DNA of 64,000 nucleotides from Agriterribacter humi. GTDB taxonomy: Bacteria; Bacteroidota; Bacteroidia; Chitinophagales; Chitinophagaceae. The translations under genes were made by a program, and so were the position numbers. Positions 44,591-52,658 of the stretch are shown here, in pieces (the stretch's first letter is position 1; each line of letters begins with the position of its first letter). The notes below the pieces were generated by a model. It was given only the letters and a program-made list of their open reading frames with translations. It was not told where the DNA came from and ran no database searches. The DNA is taken from NCBI RefSeq assembly GCF_009192765.1, contig NZ_VOHQ01000005.1, forward strand, positions 248,001-312,000. Direction: 5' to 3'.

Positions 44591-45719
44591 TCCAGCCGGG
44601 AAAAATAAAATTTTACTGGTACAGCTTTTCTCAAACGGAGATTGTTTGTATGCCACAACCATCGCCAGACAGATAAAGCAGGACTATCCGGGTTGTCATT
44701 TAACCTGGGCCGTTGCCGGTTTTTGCAGAAGTATAATCGAAGGCAATCCCTATATTGATGCAATACTTGAAATAAATGATGTTCCCAAGAATGATGTGGC
44801 TGCTTTTAGGAGACTAAAAAAGAGATTGCATACTGAAAAAAGAAGTGGCTTTTGGAAAGAACTGTTTATTACTCAGAACATGGATGAAAATCAGGCATAT
44901 TATGACGGTTGTATTAGAACAGGTATTTTCCGTTCTTATCCACATCCAGTAACTGTAGATATAACCCCGGTGATAAGACTTACTGAAAAAGAAAAAGAAA
45001 AAACTTGTGCTTTTGTAAAAGCACATGACTTGGAAAATTATCAGTACCGAGTTTTATTTGAATTCGCACCGCAAAGTGGACAATTACCAATTACTAAAGA
45101 GTTTGCCGTAAAACTAGCTGAAAAAATAGTTGAGAATACTGATATCGCCGTGATTTTATCATCTGCGCTTAAAATTAATCATCCCAATAAGAGGATTATT
45201 GATGGCAGCACTTTAACATTAAGAGAAACGGCAGCGTTAACATTTTACTGCACGCATTTAATTGGATGTTCAAGCGGCATTACCTGGATTAGTACGTCTG
45301 ATCATGCAAAATTACTTCCAATGATTCAATTAGTAAATCCGAATACAGATTGGGTAAATCCGGTAAGCAGAGATTTCCAAAGACATGGTAAATCAACTGA
45401 TAACATTATTGATTTACTCAATTTAGATCAACAAAATATCATATGCTGCCTTCAGCTATGTCTGACAGATTTTCCTGCTGCAAAACGGAAATACAATGAA
45501 ATTATTCCCGTTCGGTTCAAAACCACTAAAAAAATCGTATATAACCTCATCTGTTATTTTCAATTTAAAGCTATTATAAAACACATTAAGGTAAATGAAG
45601 AAGTGTACGGAAATAATTGGAGTTTTTATAAACAAGTAGTTTTAGCATTCTTGTTTTTTCCATTAACGTTGCTCCGTAATTTTCTTACCAAAAGAATTTT
45701 AACGCCATTTAAATCTTAG
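44583..45719 (+). CDS. GT9 (heptosyltransferase-like) protein
   Basis: The 378-residue protein opens ILLVQLFSNGDCLYATTIARQIKQDYP, the GT9/ADP-heptose:LPS heptosyltransferase N-terminal pattern, and later has LIGCSSGITWIS, the family donor-site loop (normally GxDSGxxH). The C-terminal ~90 residues contain a hydrophobic stretch (VVLAFLFFPLTLLRNF), probably a membrane anchor. Its start overlaps the previous gene by eight bases, so it is translated from the same message. It probably transfers a sugar onto a lipid or core oligosaccharide. The N-terminal half resembles GT9 better than the C-terminal half. Confidence 0.72.
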   Translation: MNNPAGKNKILLVQLFSNGDCLYATTIARQIKQDYPGCHLTWAVAGFCRSIIEGNPYIDAILEINDVPKNDVAAFRRLKKRLHTEKRSGFWKELFITQNMDENQAYYDGCIRTGIFRSYPHPVTVDITPVIRLTEKEKEKTCAFVKAHDLENYQYRVLFEFAPQSGQLPITKEFAVKLAEKIVENTDIAVILSSALKINHPNKRIIDGSTLTLRETAALTFYCTHLIGCSSGITWISTSDHAKLLPMIQLVNPNTDWVNPVSRDFQRHGKSTDNIIDLLNLDQQNIICCLQLCLTDFPAAKRKYNEIIPVRFKTTKKIVYNLICYFQFKAIIKHIKVNEEVYGNNWSFYKQVVLAFLFFPLTLLRNFLTKRILTPFKS

Positions 45720-45730
45720 AATTTAATTAA

Positions 45731-46852
45731 ATGAAGATAGTCGTAAATACACGCTTACTCCGCAAAGATCAAATGGATGGTATTGGCTGGTTTACATATA
45801 ATACGCTCAAGAAAATTACAAAAGAAAACCCTGATATTGAATTTCATTTCTTGTTTGATTCGGGCATTGATAAGAGGTTTTTATTTTCAGAAAATATCAT
45901 TCCTCATAATTTATTTCCACCAGCAAAACATGCTTTGCTTAATATCATGTGGTTTGAATGGAGTGTTAAAAAAGTTCTCAAAAAAATAGAACCCGACCTT
46001 TTTCTTTCGCCAGACGGAATCCTATGTCTAGGATGGAAGGGCAAACAATACAGCGTTATACATGATCTTAATTTCGTCCACATTCCAGAAGTATTAAAAT
46101 ATAGCAATAGAAAATATTATAATTATTTTTTTCCACGTTACACAAAAAAAGCCGACAGGATAGGAACCGTTTCAGAATATAGCCGACAGGATATTATCAA
46201 TACTTATAAGACTAATGGAGAAAGGATTGATGTTCTTTATAATGGTATTAATTCGTTTTATCACCCTGTAGACAGTAATATTAAAATACAAACACGCAAC
46301 AAATATACACAAGGAGAAGATTATTTTGTTTTTATTGGCACCCTTAGCCCAAGAAAGAACATACTAGCTCTCATGAAAGCCTTTGAAATATATAAATCAA
46401 TAACTAATAAAGCTACCAGGTTGATAATAGCTGGCAGCGGAATGTATAAAACGAATGAATTAGTAGCTTATAAAAGTGAAATGTTATTTGGTAAGGATGT
46501 GATTTTTACCGGTCGATTAACTGATAGAGATCTAAATGATGTACTTGCATCCGCTCTAAGTCTTGTTTTTGTTCCGTTATTCGAAGGTTTTGGAATACCT
46601 GTTATAGAAGCAATGCAATGTGATGTCCCTGTAATTGCCTCAAACGTCACTTCATTGCCTGAAATAATAAGTGACGCAGGGCTTCTCGTGAACCCTGAAA
46701 ATATACGCGAGATAGCCGGAGCTATGATAAAAATAGATGAAGAAAAAACGCTTCGAAAAGAATTAATTCAAAAAGGCCGTATAAGAAAAACTTTTTTTTC
46801 ATGGGATAAAACATCAGATCTTTTGTGGGATAGTGTAAAAAAAATATTATGA
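45731..46852 (+). CDS. GT4-family glycosyltransferase (mannosyltransferase-like)
   Basis: The 373-residue GT-B enzyme has the acceptor-domain start VVNTRLLRKDQMDGIGWFTYNTLKKI, then SVIHDLNFVHIPEVLKYSNRKYY, TVSEYSRQDIINTY, and the donor-domain signatures FVFIGTLSPRKNILALMKAFE and FVPLFEGFGIPVIEAMQCDVPVIASNVTSLPE. These are typical of WbaZ/GumH-type mannosyltransferases. It closes the run of six genes. The coding sequence is clearly AT-richer than the 40-42 kb part of the run, suggesting a different origin. Confidence 0.9.
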   Translation: MKIVVNTRLLRKDQMDGIGWFTYNTLKKITKENPDIEFHFLFDSGIDKRFLFSENIIPHNLFPPAKHALLNIMWFEWSVKKVLKKIEPDLFLSPDGILCLGWKGKQYSVIHDLNFVHIPEVLKYSNRKYYNYFFPRYTKKADRIGTVSEYSRQDIINTYKTNGERIDVLYNGINSFYHPVDSNIKIQTRNKYTQGEDYFVFIGTLSPRKNILALMKAFEIYKSITNKATRLIIAGSGMYKTNELVAYKSEMLFGKDVIFTGRLTDRDLNDVLASALSLVFVPLFEGFGIPVIEAMQCDVPVIASNVTSLPEIISDAGLLVNPENIREIAGAMIKIDEEKTLRKELIQKGRIRKTFFSWDKTSDLLWDSVKKIL

Positions 46853-46918
46853 TTTTATAAAACATCCAAAACAAATCTATTGTTACTACACCAAACTGAT
46901 TGATAATAAACATTCCCC

Positions 46919-47644
46919 TCAATCTCTCCTCGCTACTGAACTGGCGCCGCTGCTTTTAATATTGCGGGTTATGCCCTGTCCTTTATAATAGATGTCGCTG
47001 GCGCCGCTGGCACTGGCGGTAAGCTCTTTTGCTACGGTGATTTGTATATCGCTGGCGCCGCTGGCACGGGCTTCACAACAGTTGGCAACCAGGTCATAAC
47101 CCTTTACATCGCTGGCGCCGCTCACTTCTATTTTTACATTTTCCGCCCTGCCACTGATCCGGGAATCTGAACTGCCGCTCTGCTCAAGACTCAGATGATT
47201 AACATCCACCGCTCCTTTAAAATCGCTGGAACCTGATATATCCACCTTAAGTGCATCCGCTTTTATCACACCATTTACATAAATATCTGAAGCGCCTGAG
47301 GCTGATAGCTTTTGGATTGTTTTAAACGAAACGTAGGCTTTTAAATTTTTACTGCCACTTGTCCATGAAAGCCCTTTGTCGTTATAATGTATCTTAAGTT
47401 CCCCGTTTACAACCTCCGTCACGATCCGGTCGCGGTATTTGGTTTCAGCGGCGCTCACTACCACTACTTCCTCGTCGCTTTGCGATAAATACAAATCAAT
47501 GGAGCCTGAAACGGAAATGGCGGAAAAAGGTCCGTTTATACTCCTGGGCTGGGCATTTTTATCATTTACAAATACTTTCTCGTCCTGAGCGCTGGCTGCA
47601 AAGACAAAAGCAGTACATAATGCAAGCAGTAATATTTTTTTCAT
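46919..47644 (-). CDS. Head-GIN (DUF2807) domain exported protein
   Basis: The 241-residue protein has a signal peptide (MKKILLLALCTAFVFAASAQ) followed by a right-handed beta-helix-like DUF2807 domain. The segment FSAISVSGSIDLYLSQSDEE is characteristic of its start, and short SGASDI/SGSSD turns repeat about every 20 residues to the end (SGASDV, SGASDI, SGASDI, SGASS). Four of the turns share the DNA word CTGGCGCCGCT (minus strand). Function is unknown; such proteins are periplasmic or outer-membrane associated. The gene is convergent with the glycosyltransferase. Confidence 0.85.
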   Translation of the reverse strand: MKKILLLALCTAFVFAASAQDEKVFVNDKNAQPRSINGPFSAISVSGSIDLYLSQSDEEVVVVSAAETKYRDRIVTEVVNGELKIHYNDKGLSWTSGSKNLKAYVSFKTIQKLSASGASDIYVNGVIKADALKVDISGSSDFKGAVDVNHLSLEQSGSSDSRISGRAENVKIEVSGASDVKGYDLVANCCEARASGASDIQITVAKELTASASGASDIYYKGQGITRNIKSSGASSVARRD

Positions 47645-47750
47645 GCGGAGCTTTTTAAAGATGTTTTTGTTACAGAAGCGGGCATAATATTCTTTTTAAT
47701 CCCTGTTATCAACCATTGTAATACGGTGACCCGACATAAAAGTTACACGA

Positions 47751-47783
47751 TTTGGAAAATATTTTAAAACTCCGTTAACTTTG
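47751..47783 (+). promoter_or_regulatory. Promoter of the thiamine receptor gene (TTTG-N21-TAACTTTG)
   Basis: TTTG (47751-47754) and TAACTTTG (47776-47783) form a Bacteroidota promoter 44 bases upstream of the riboswitch core. The 106 bases between the DUF2807 start and this element show no other feature. Confidence 0.6.
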
Positions 47784-47826
47784 CATCACAAACAACCGCG
47801 GTTAAAGTTTGTTTTAACCTCAGTGA

Positions 47827-47913
47827 TTCCCGGGGTGTTTTGTTTCGCTTACAGCGGGGCAAGACTGAGATCAAACCCGTAGAACCTGATCAGGGTAATG
47901 CCTGCGCAGGGAA
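47827..47913 (+). promoter_or_regulatory. TPP riboswitch (THI element)
   Basis: The conserved TPP-aptamer segments appear in order: CGGGGTG (47831-47837), GACTGAGATCAAACCC (47863-47878), GAACCTGATC (47882-47891), GGGTAATGCCTGCGC (47893-47907) and AGGGAA (47908-47913), with TTCC/GGAA closing the base. It binds thiamine pyrophosphate and controls the downstream TonB receptor at the RNA level. A terminator-like hairpin follows directly. Confidence 0.95.
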
Positions 47914-47947
47914 GGACGAGTCCTCACATCTCTCCTTTCCTGTTTTT
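47907..47947 (+). terminator. Putative expression-platform hairpin of the TPP riboswitch
   Basis: CAGGGAAGGA (47907-47916) pairs with TCCTTTCCTG (47933-47942) in ten pairs (one G-U), followed by TTTTT. The 5' arm includes the last bases of the aptamer, so the hairpin and the aptamer base compete. Whether ligand favours or blocks it cannot be decided by eye. Confidence 0.6.
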
Positions 47948-48019
47948 GTAAACCCGGCCAACGACAAGTGAGTGCAGTAAAAACAATATGCACGTCGGCA
48001 GCCGATAACAAAAACAGAA

Positions 48020-50389
48020 ATGAAAAAAGTATTTTCGCTATTGATTATGCTGGCAGGCGCAGTTGCAGCTTTTGCCCAGTACCCGCTTCATGGAAAAATT
48101 GTAGAAAAAGAGTCGGGGCAACCTGTTGCCAATGCCAGCATTGCCTTATCCGGTAACCGGAATACGCTTTCCGCCGAAAATGGTGATTTCCATTTTAGCC
48201 ATCTCAAAGAAGGCAGTTATACAATAACCATAAGTTCTATTGGTTTTAAAGCGATCCGGGAAACCATACAGGTTCCTTCATCTTTTCCTGTAAGCATTGT
48301 CTTAGAAAGGATTAACCTTATGCTGCAACCTATTGAAATAAAAGGCGTAAGAGCAGGTGAGAGAGCGCCTTTTACGAAAAGCAGCCTGTCGAAAAAAGAA
48401 ATAGAAAAAGCAAATATGGGTCAGGATCTTCCTTTTGTACTGAACCAGCTTCCATCTGTAATTGTAAGCTCAGATGCCGGCAATGGCGTAGGTTATACAG
48501 GCATACGCATTCGCGGCACCGATGCTACAAGAATCAATGTAACGCTAAATGGCATACCTTATAATGACGCAGAATCGCAGGGTAGTTTTTTTGTTGATCT
48601 GCCCGATTTCGTTTCATCGGTCAACAGCATACAGGTACAGCGTGGGGTTGGCACCAGCAGCAACGGTGCAGGGGCTTTTGGCGCAACCATTAATATGACC
48701 ACCAACGAGTTTATCGAAAAGCCTTATGCTGAAAGCAACAACAGTTACGGTTCTTTTAACACATGGAAGAACACCCTTAAAGCCGGTACCGGTTTAATTG
48801 ACGGGCATTTTACTGTAGATGCAAGACTTTCATCGTTGAAAAGTGACGGCTATATAGACCGCGCCAGCAGCGATCTGAAATCATTCTATTTGTCTACTGC
48901 TTACTTCTCCGGGAAAGCCTCGGTAAGACTGAATGTTTTTTCCGGCAAAGAAAAAACCTACCAGGCCTGGAATGGTGTTCCCGAAAGCCTGTTAAAAACA
49001 AACCGCACTTACAATTCCGCGGGAACAGAAAAGCCGGGGGAGCCATACGAAAATGAAACCGATAATTACCAGCAGGATCATTACCAGTTGTTTTACAACC
49101 AGGATGTAAATGATCGCCTGAGCTTTAATGTAGCGGCATTTCTGAGCCGGGGCAAAGGATATTATGAACAATACAAGGCCTCCGAAAAGTTTATTGATTT
49201 CGGGTTGCCCAATATACTTATAGGCGATTCAATAGTAAGCAGTACAGATGTTGTGCGCCAATTATGGCTTGATAATTATTATTATGGTGGCATCTTTTCG
49301 CTTCAGTATAAAAATAAGGGAACGCAATGGATAACCGGCGGCGGATGGAACCGTTATGATGGCAATCATTATGGAAAGATCATATGGTCACAGGTGGGTA
49401 TTACTAAAGACTATCAATGGTATGACCTGGATGCCTTTAAAACAGATTTCAATATCTACACCAAGCTTCAGCAAAAGTTAACGTCTAACCTTGAGGTATT
49501 TGGCGACATACAATACCGGAATGTAGGATACCAGTTAGACGGTTTCAGGGATAACCCTGCATTGTTCGTGAACAATACATATCATTTTATCAATCCCAAA
49601 GCGGGAATAAGCTACACTACTCAAAACTGGTCGGGTTATATTTCTTACGCTTTAGCCAATAAAGAGCCCAACCGGGATGATTTTGAAGCAGGCGCTGAAC
49701 AACAACCCAGGCACGAAACTCTGCATGATCTTGAGCTTGGGATTGAACAGAAAAATTATACATTCAACTGGGGCGCATCTTTTTATTATATGAAATACCG
49801 CAACCAACTGGTATTAACCGGTAAAGTAAATGATGTGGGTGCATACGTTCGCACCAATATCCCCGACAGTTACCGTATGGGCATTGAACTGCAGGCCAAA
49901 TGGCAGGCTGCCCAATGGTTCCATGCTTCGGGCAATATTGCTTTCAGCCGCAATAAAGTAAAAAACTTTGTGGCCTGGTACGATAATTATGATGATGGCA
50001 GCCAGAAATCTGAAACATATAATGAAAGTGATATTTCTTTTTCTCCTTCCGTGACAGGCGGCGCTGTTATCAATTTTATGCCTTTACAAAATTGGGAGAT
50101 CAGTTTTTTGGGCAAGTATGCCGGTAAACAATATTTGGATAATACCAGTAATAAGTCCAGAAAATTAGATGCTTTTTATGTGCAGGATTTCAGAACCATA
50201 TATACGCTGAACAAATTGCTGTTCAGCGAAATTAACCTGGTATTGCAGGTAAATAATCTTTTCAATAAAAAATACGACCCCAACGGCTATACTTACAGCT
50301 ATATTTCCGGCGGAGCGTTAGTAAACGAAAATTATTATTTTCCCATGGCGGGTAGGAATTTTATGGTGGGAGTAAATGTGAAATTGTAA
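48020..50389 (+). CDS. TonB-dependent outer-membrane receptor, predicted thiamine uptake
   Basis: The 789-residue protein has a signal peptide (MKKVFSLLIMLAGAVAAFA), a carboxypeptidase-regulatory-like N-terminal domain (about 20-110), a plug domain (about 115-235, with GVGYTGIRIRGTDATRINVTLNGIPYNDAESQ and VQRGVGTSSNGAGAFGATINM) and a beta-barrel to the C-terminus ending in an aromatic strand (FMVGVNVKL). It imports a ligand across the outer membrane using TonB energy. The TPP riboswitch upstream makes thiamine or a derivative the likely substrate. No inner-membrane transporter or thi gene follows; GlgB is convergent. Confidence 0.92.
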   Translation: MKKVFSLLIMLAGAVAAFAQYPLHGKIVEKESGQPVANASIALSGNRNTLSAENGDFHFSHLKEGSYTITISSIGFKAIRETIQVPSSFPVSIVLERINLMLQPIEIKGVRAGERAPFTKSSLSKKEIEKANMGQDLPFVLNQLPSVIVSSDAGNGVGYTGIRIRGTDATRINVTLNGIPYNDAESQGSFFVDLPDFVSSVNSIQVQRGVGTSSNGAGAFGATINMTTNEFIEKPYAESNNSYGSFNTWKNTLKAGTGLIDGHFTVDARLSSLKSDGYIDRASSDLKSFYLSTAYFSGKASVRLNVFSGKEKTYQAWNGVPESLLKTNRTYNSAGTEKPGEPYENETDNYQQDHYQLFYNQDVNDRLSFNVAAFLSRGKGYYEQYKASEKFIDFGLPNILIGDSIVSSTDVVRQLWLDNYYYGGIFSLQYKNKGTQWITGGGWNRYDGNHYGKIIWSQVGITKDYQWYDLDAFKTDFNIYTKLQQKLTSNLEVFGDIQYRNVGYQLDGFRDNPALFVNNTYHFINPKAGISYTTQNWSGYISYALANKEPNRDDFEAGAEQQPRHETLHDLELGIEQKNYTFNWGASFYYMKYRNQLVLTGKVNDVGAYVRTNIPDSYRMGIELQAKWQAAQWFHASGNIAFSRNKVKNFVAWYDNYDDGSQKSETYNESDISFSPSVTGGAVINFMPLQNWEISFLGKYAGKQYLDNTSNKSRKLDAFYVQDFRTIYTLNKLLFSEINLVLQVNNLFNKKYDPNGYTYSYISGGALVNENYYFPMAGRNFMVGVNVKL

Positions 50390-50402
50390 TATCCTGCAAA
50401 CC

Positions 50403-50444
50403 ATCCCTTACGGTCTGACGCTATGCGTACCGACCGTAAGGGAT
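50403..50444. terminator. 13-base-pair hairpin between convergent genes, GGTCTGACGC repeat family
   Basis: ATCCCTTACGGTC (50403-50415) and GACCGTAAGGGAT (50432-50444) are exact complements. The loop contains a second hairpin ACGC-TAT-GCGT. A T run is absent. The GGTCTGACGC arm recurs at 29692-29701, so it is also a dispersed repeat that may serve as a terminator or processing signal. Confidence 0.6.
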
Positions 50445-50452
50445 TAATCTTA

Positions 50453-52540
50453 TCATTTAAATACCAGCGCTCCTAAAGGCGGGAGATGAATATTAATTTC
50501 AAAAATTTTATCCTTTTTATCAATCTCAACTGTTTCAACATAGGGGTTAAATACATCGCCGCTACCCCAATATTTTTTGGCATCGCTGTTGAATATTTCT
50601 TTCCATTCAAATTTATCTTTCACCTGTATTTTCCAGTCGCGGTGGACTTCTGGTGTAAGGTTTAAAACCACGAGCAAATCATCTTTTGGTTTCTTTCCCT
50701 TTCTGCGGTATGCAATTACGCTTTCCGCCCTGTGATTAAGATCTATCCATTCAAATCCGTAAATATTAAACTGGTTTTCATATAAAGCAGGTTCACAGCG
50801 CAGCAGCCCGTTCAAATCTCTAACACAATCTTTTAACAGCCTATGACTGTCGTGCTGTAATAAATACCAGTCCAGTTCCGATTTATAATTCCACTCACTC
50901 GTTTGCCCAAATTCATCGCCCATAAACAGCAATTTTCCGCCGGGGTGGGTAAACATATAGGAATACAACAGGCGCAGGTTGGCAAATTTCTGCCAGTCAT
51001 CACCGGGCATTTTATATATCATGGGGCTTTTGCCATGCACCACTTCGTCATGGCTCAGGGGAAGCATGAAATTCTCATCATAGTAGTATATCATACTAAA
51101 AGAAAACTTATCCTGGTGATGAAGCCGGTGTATCGGATCTAATTTAAAATAATCCAGTGTGTCGTGCATCCACCCCATCATCCATTTCATTCCAAAGCCC
51201 AGTCCACCCTCAAAAGTAGGCCTGCTAACGCCCGGCCAGTCTGTTGCTTCCTCTGCAATGGTTTGTACGTCGGGGAAATCCCGAAAAATGGTTTCATTCA
51301 GGTCCTTAATAAAAGCTATGGCTTCCAGGTTGCCATCACCGCCATATTCATTGGGTTCCCATTGCCCGGTTGTACGGGAATAATTTAATTTGAGCATAGA
51401 ACTAACAGCATCAACCCGGATTCCATCAGCATGATATTTATCCAGCCAATACCTTGCGCTGCTGATTAAAAATGATTTCACCTCTCCTCTTTTGTAATTG
51501 AATATATAGCTGTTCCAGTCGGGATGAAATCCCTTGCGCATATCTGCATATTCGTAAGTATGTGTACCATCAAACATAAACAAACCATGTGCATCATAAG
51601 GAAAATGCGAGGGCACCCAGTCCAGTATAACGCCTATTCCTTCGCGGTGCAATGCATCTACCAGTTCCATAAAACCCTGCGGATCGCCGAAGCGGGAAGT
51701 GGGAGCAAAATACCCAGCGCCCTGGTAGCCCCATGATCCGTCAAAAGGATGCTCCATTACAGGCATAAATTCCACGTGGGTAAATCCGGTTTCTTTTATA
51801 TAAGGCACCAACCGTTCTTTAATTTGAGCGTAGGTATTATAACTTTCTTCATCGTTCCTATTGGGCCGCATCCAGCTTGCCAGGTGTACTTCATATACGC
51901 TCCAGGGCGCTTCCAGCGAATTGTTATATTTCCTGTCTTTCATCCATACACCATCATTCCATTCATATTCCAACGCCCAGGTAATTGACGCCGTAGCAGG
52001 TCTTTTTTCCCAATACCAGGCAAATGGATCACCCTTATCCTGCCGGCTTCCTTTATAGCCGTGGATATGATATTTATAAACTTCACCTTTTTGCAGATGA
52101 GGAATAAACCCTTCCCAAATGCCAGAATTATCCTGCCGAACAAATAATGGATGCGTTTCATTATCCCAGTTATTAAAATTGCCTTTAACAGATATATAGG
52201 AGGCGTTAGGCGCCCATACCGCAAAATAGTAGCCATTGGTTTCCAGCACCCTCACAGGTCTCGATCCAAATAAAGTATACAAACTGTAATGTGTACCCTG
52301 CTGAAAATTATTTATATCTTCATCTGTAAATAAAGAATAGTTCCATACAGTTTTTGTACTATCTACAAAATGAATCTCCTCGTATTTTACGTCTGTCACA
52401 CTATTATGGGGGTTCATCATTTTTTTAGATTTGGTTTCTGATTGTTTAGTTCTTTTGGATTGTGTTCCCTCCGAAATAATTTTGGAGGACTTCTTTTGAG
52501 AAGCTTTTGTATGCTTTATGGATTTTTCAGGTTTTGGCAT
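50453..52540 (-). CDS. glgB: 1,4-alpha-glucan branching enzyme (GH13)
   Basis: The enzyme makes alpha-1,6 branches in glycogen. The 695-residue protein has a CBM48 domain (YYFAVWAPNASYISVKGNFNNWD), a GH13 barrel with DWVPSHFPYDAHGL, the nucleophile Asp in DGIRVDAVSSML, the acid Glu in TIAEEATDWP and the transition-state Asp in LSHDEVVHGK, and a C-terminal all-beta domain. The first ~42 residues are Lys/Ser-rich (MPKPEKSIKHTKASQKKSSK...) and unlike the catalytic part; Met41 or Met42 (start near 52420) could be the true start. No other glycogen gene is adjacent. It is convergent with the TonB receptor. Confidence 0.94.
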   Translation of the reverse strand: MPKPEKSIKHTKASQKKSSKIISEGTQSKRTKQSETKSKKMMNPHNSVTDVKYEEIHFVDSTKTVWNYSLFTDEDINNFQQGTHYSLYTLFGSRPVRVLETNGYYFAVWAPNASYISVKGNFNNWDNETHPLFVRQDNSGIWEGFIPHLQKGEVYKYHIHGYKGSRQDKGDPFAWYWEKRPATASITWALEYEWNDGVWMKDRKYNNSLEAPWSVYEVHLASWMRPNRNDEESYNTYAQIKERLVPYIKETGFTHVEFMPVMEHPFDGSWGYQGAGYFAPTSRFGDPQGFMELVDALHREGIGVILDWVPSHFPYDAHGLFMFDGTHTYEYADMRKGFHPDWNSYIFNYKRGEVKSFLISSARYWLDKYHADGIRVDAVSSMLKLNYSRTTGQWEPNEYGGDGNLEAIAFIKDLNETIFRDFPDVQTIAEEATDWPGVSRPTFEGGLGFGMKWMMGWMHDTLDYFKLDPIHRLHHQDKFSFSMIYYYDENFMLPLSHDEVVHGKSPMIYKMPGDDWQKFANLRLLYSYMFTHPGGKLLFMGDEFGQTSEWNYKSELDWYLLQHDSHRLLKDCVRDLNGLLRCEPALYENQFNIYGFEWIDLNHRAESVIAYRRKGKKPKDDLLVVLNLTPEVHRDWKIQVKDKFEWKEIFNSDAKKYWGSGDVFNPYVETVEIDKKDKIFEINIHLPPLGALVFK

Positions 52541-52658
52541 CTTGCTGTATTAAGTATGTGAAGCTATTTTAACTTAAGATTAAAAGTACAGCTTATGAAT
52601 TTAAAGATAAATAATAGATTTTTATATACTTAACCCCCTTATCCTCTAAATATCGCTT

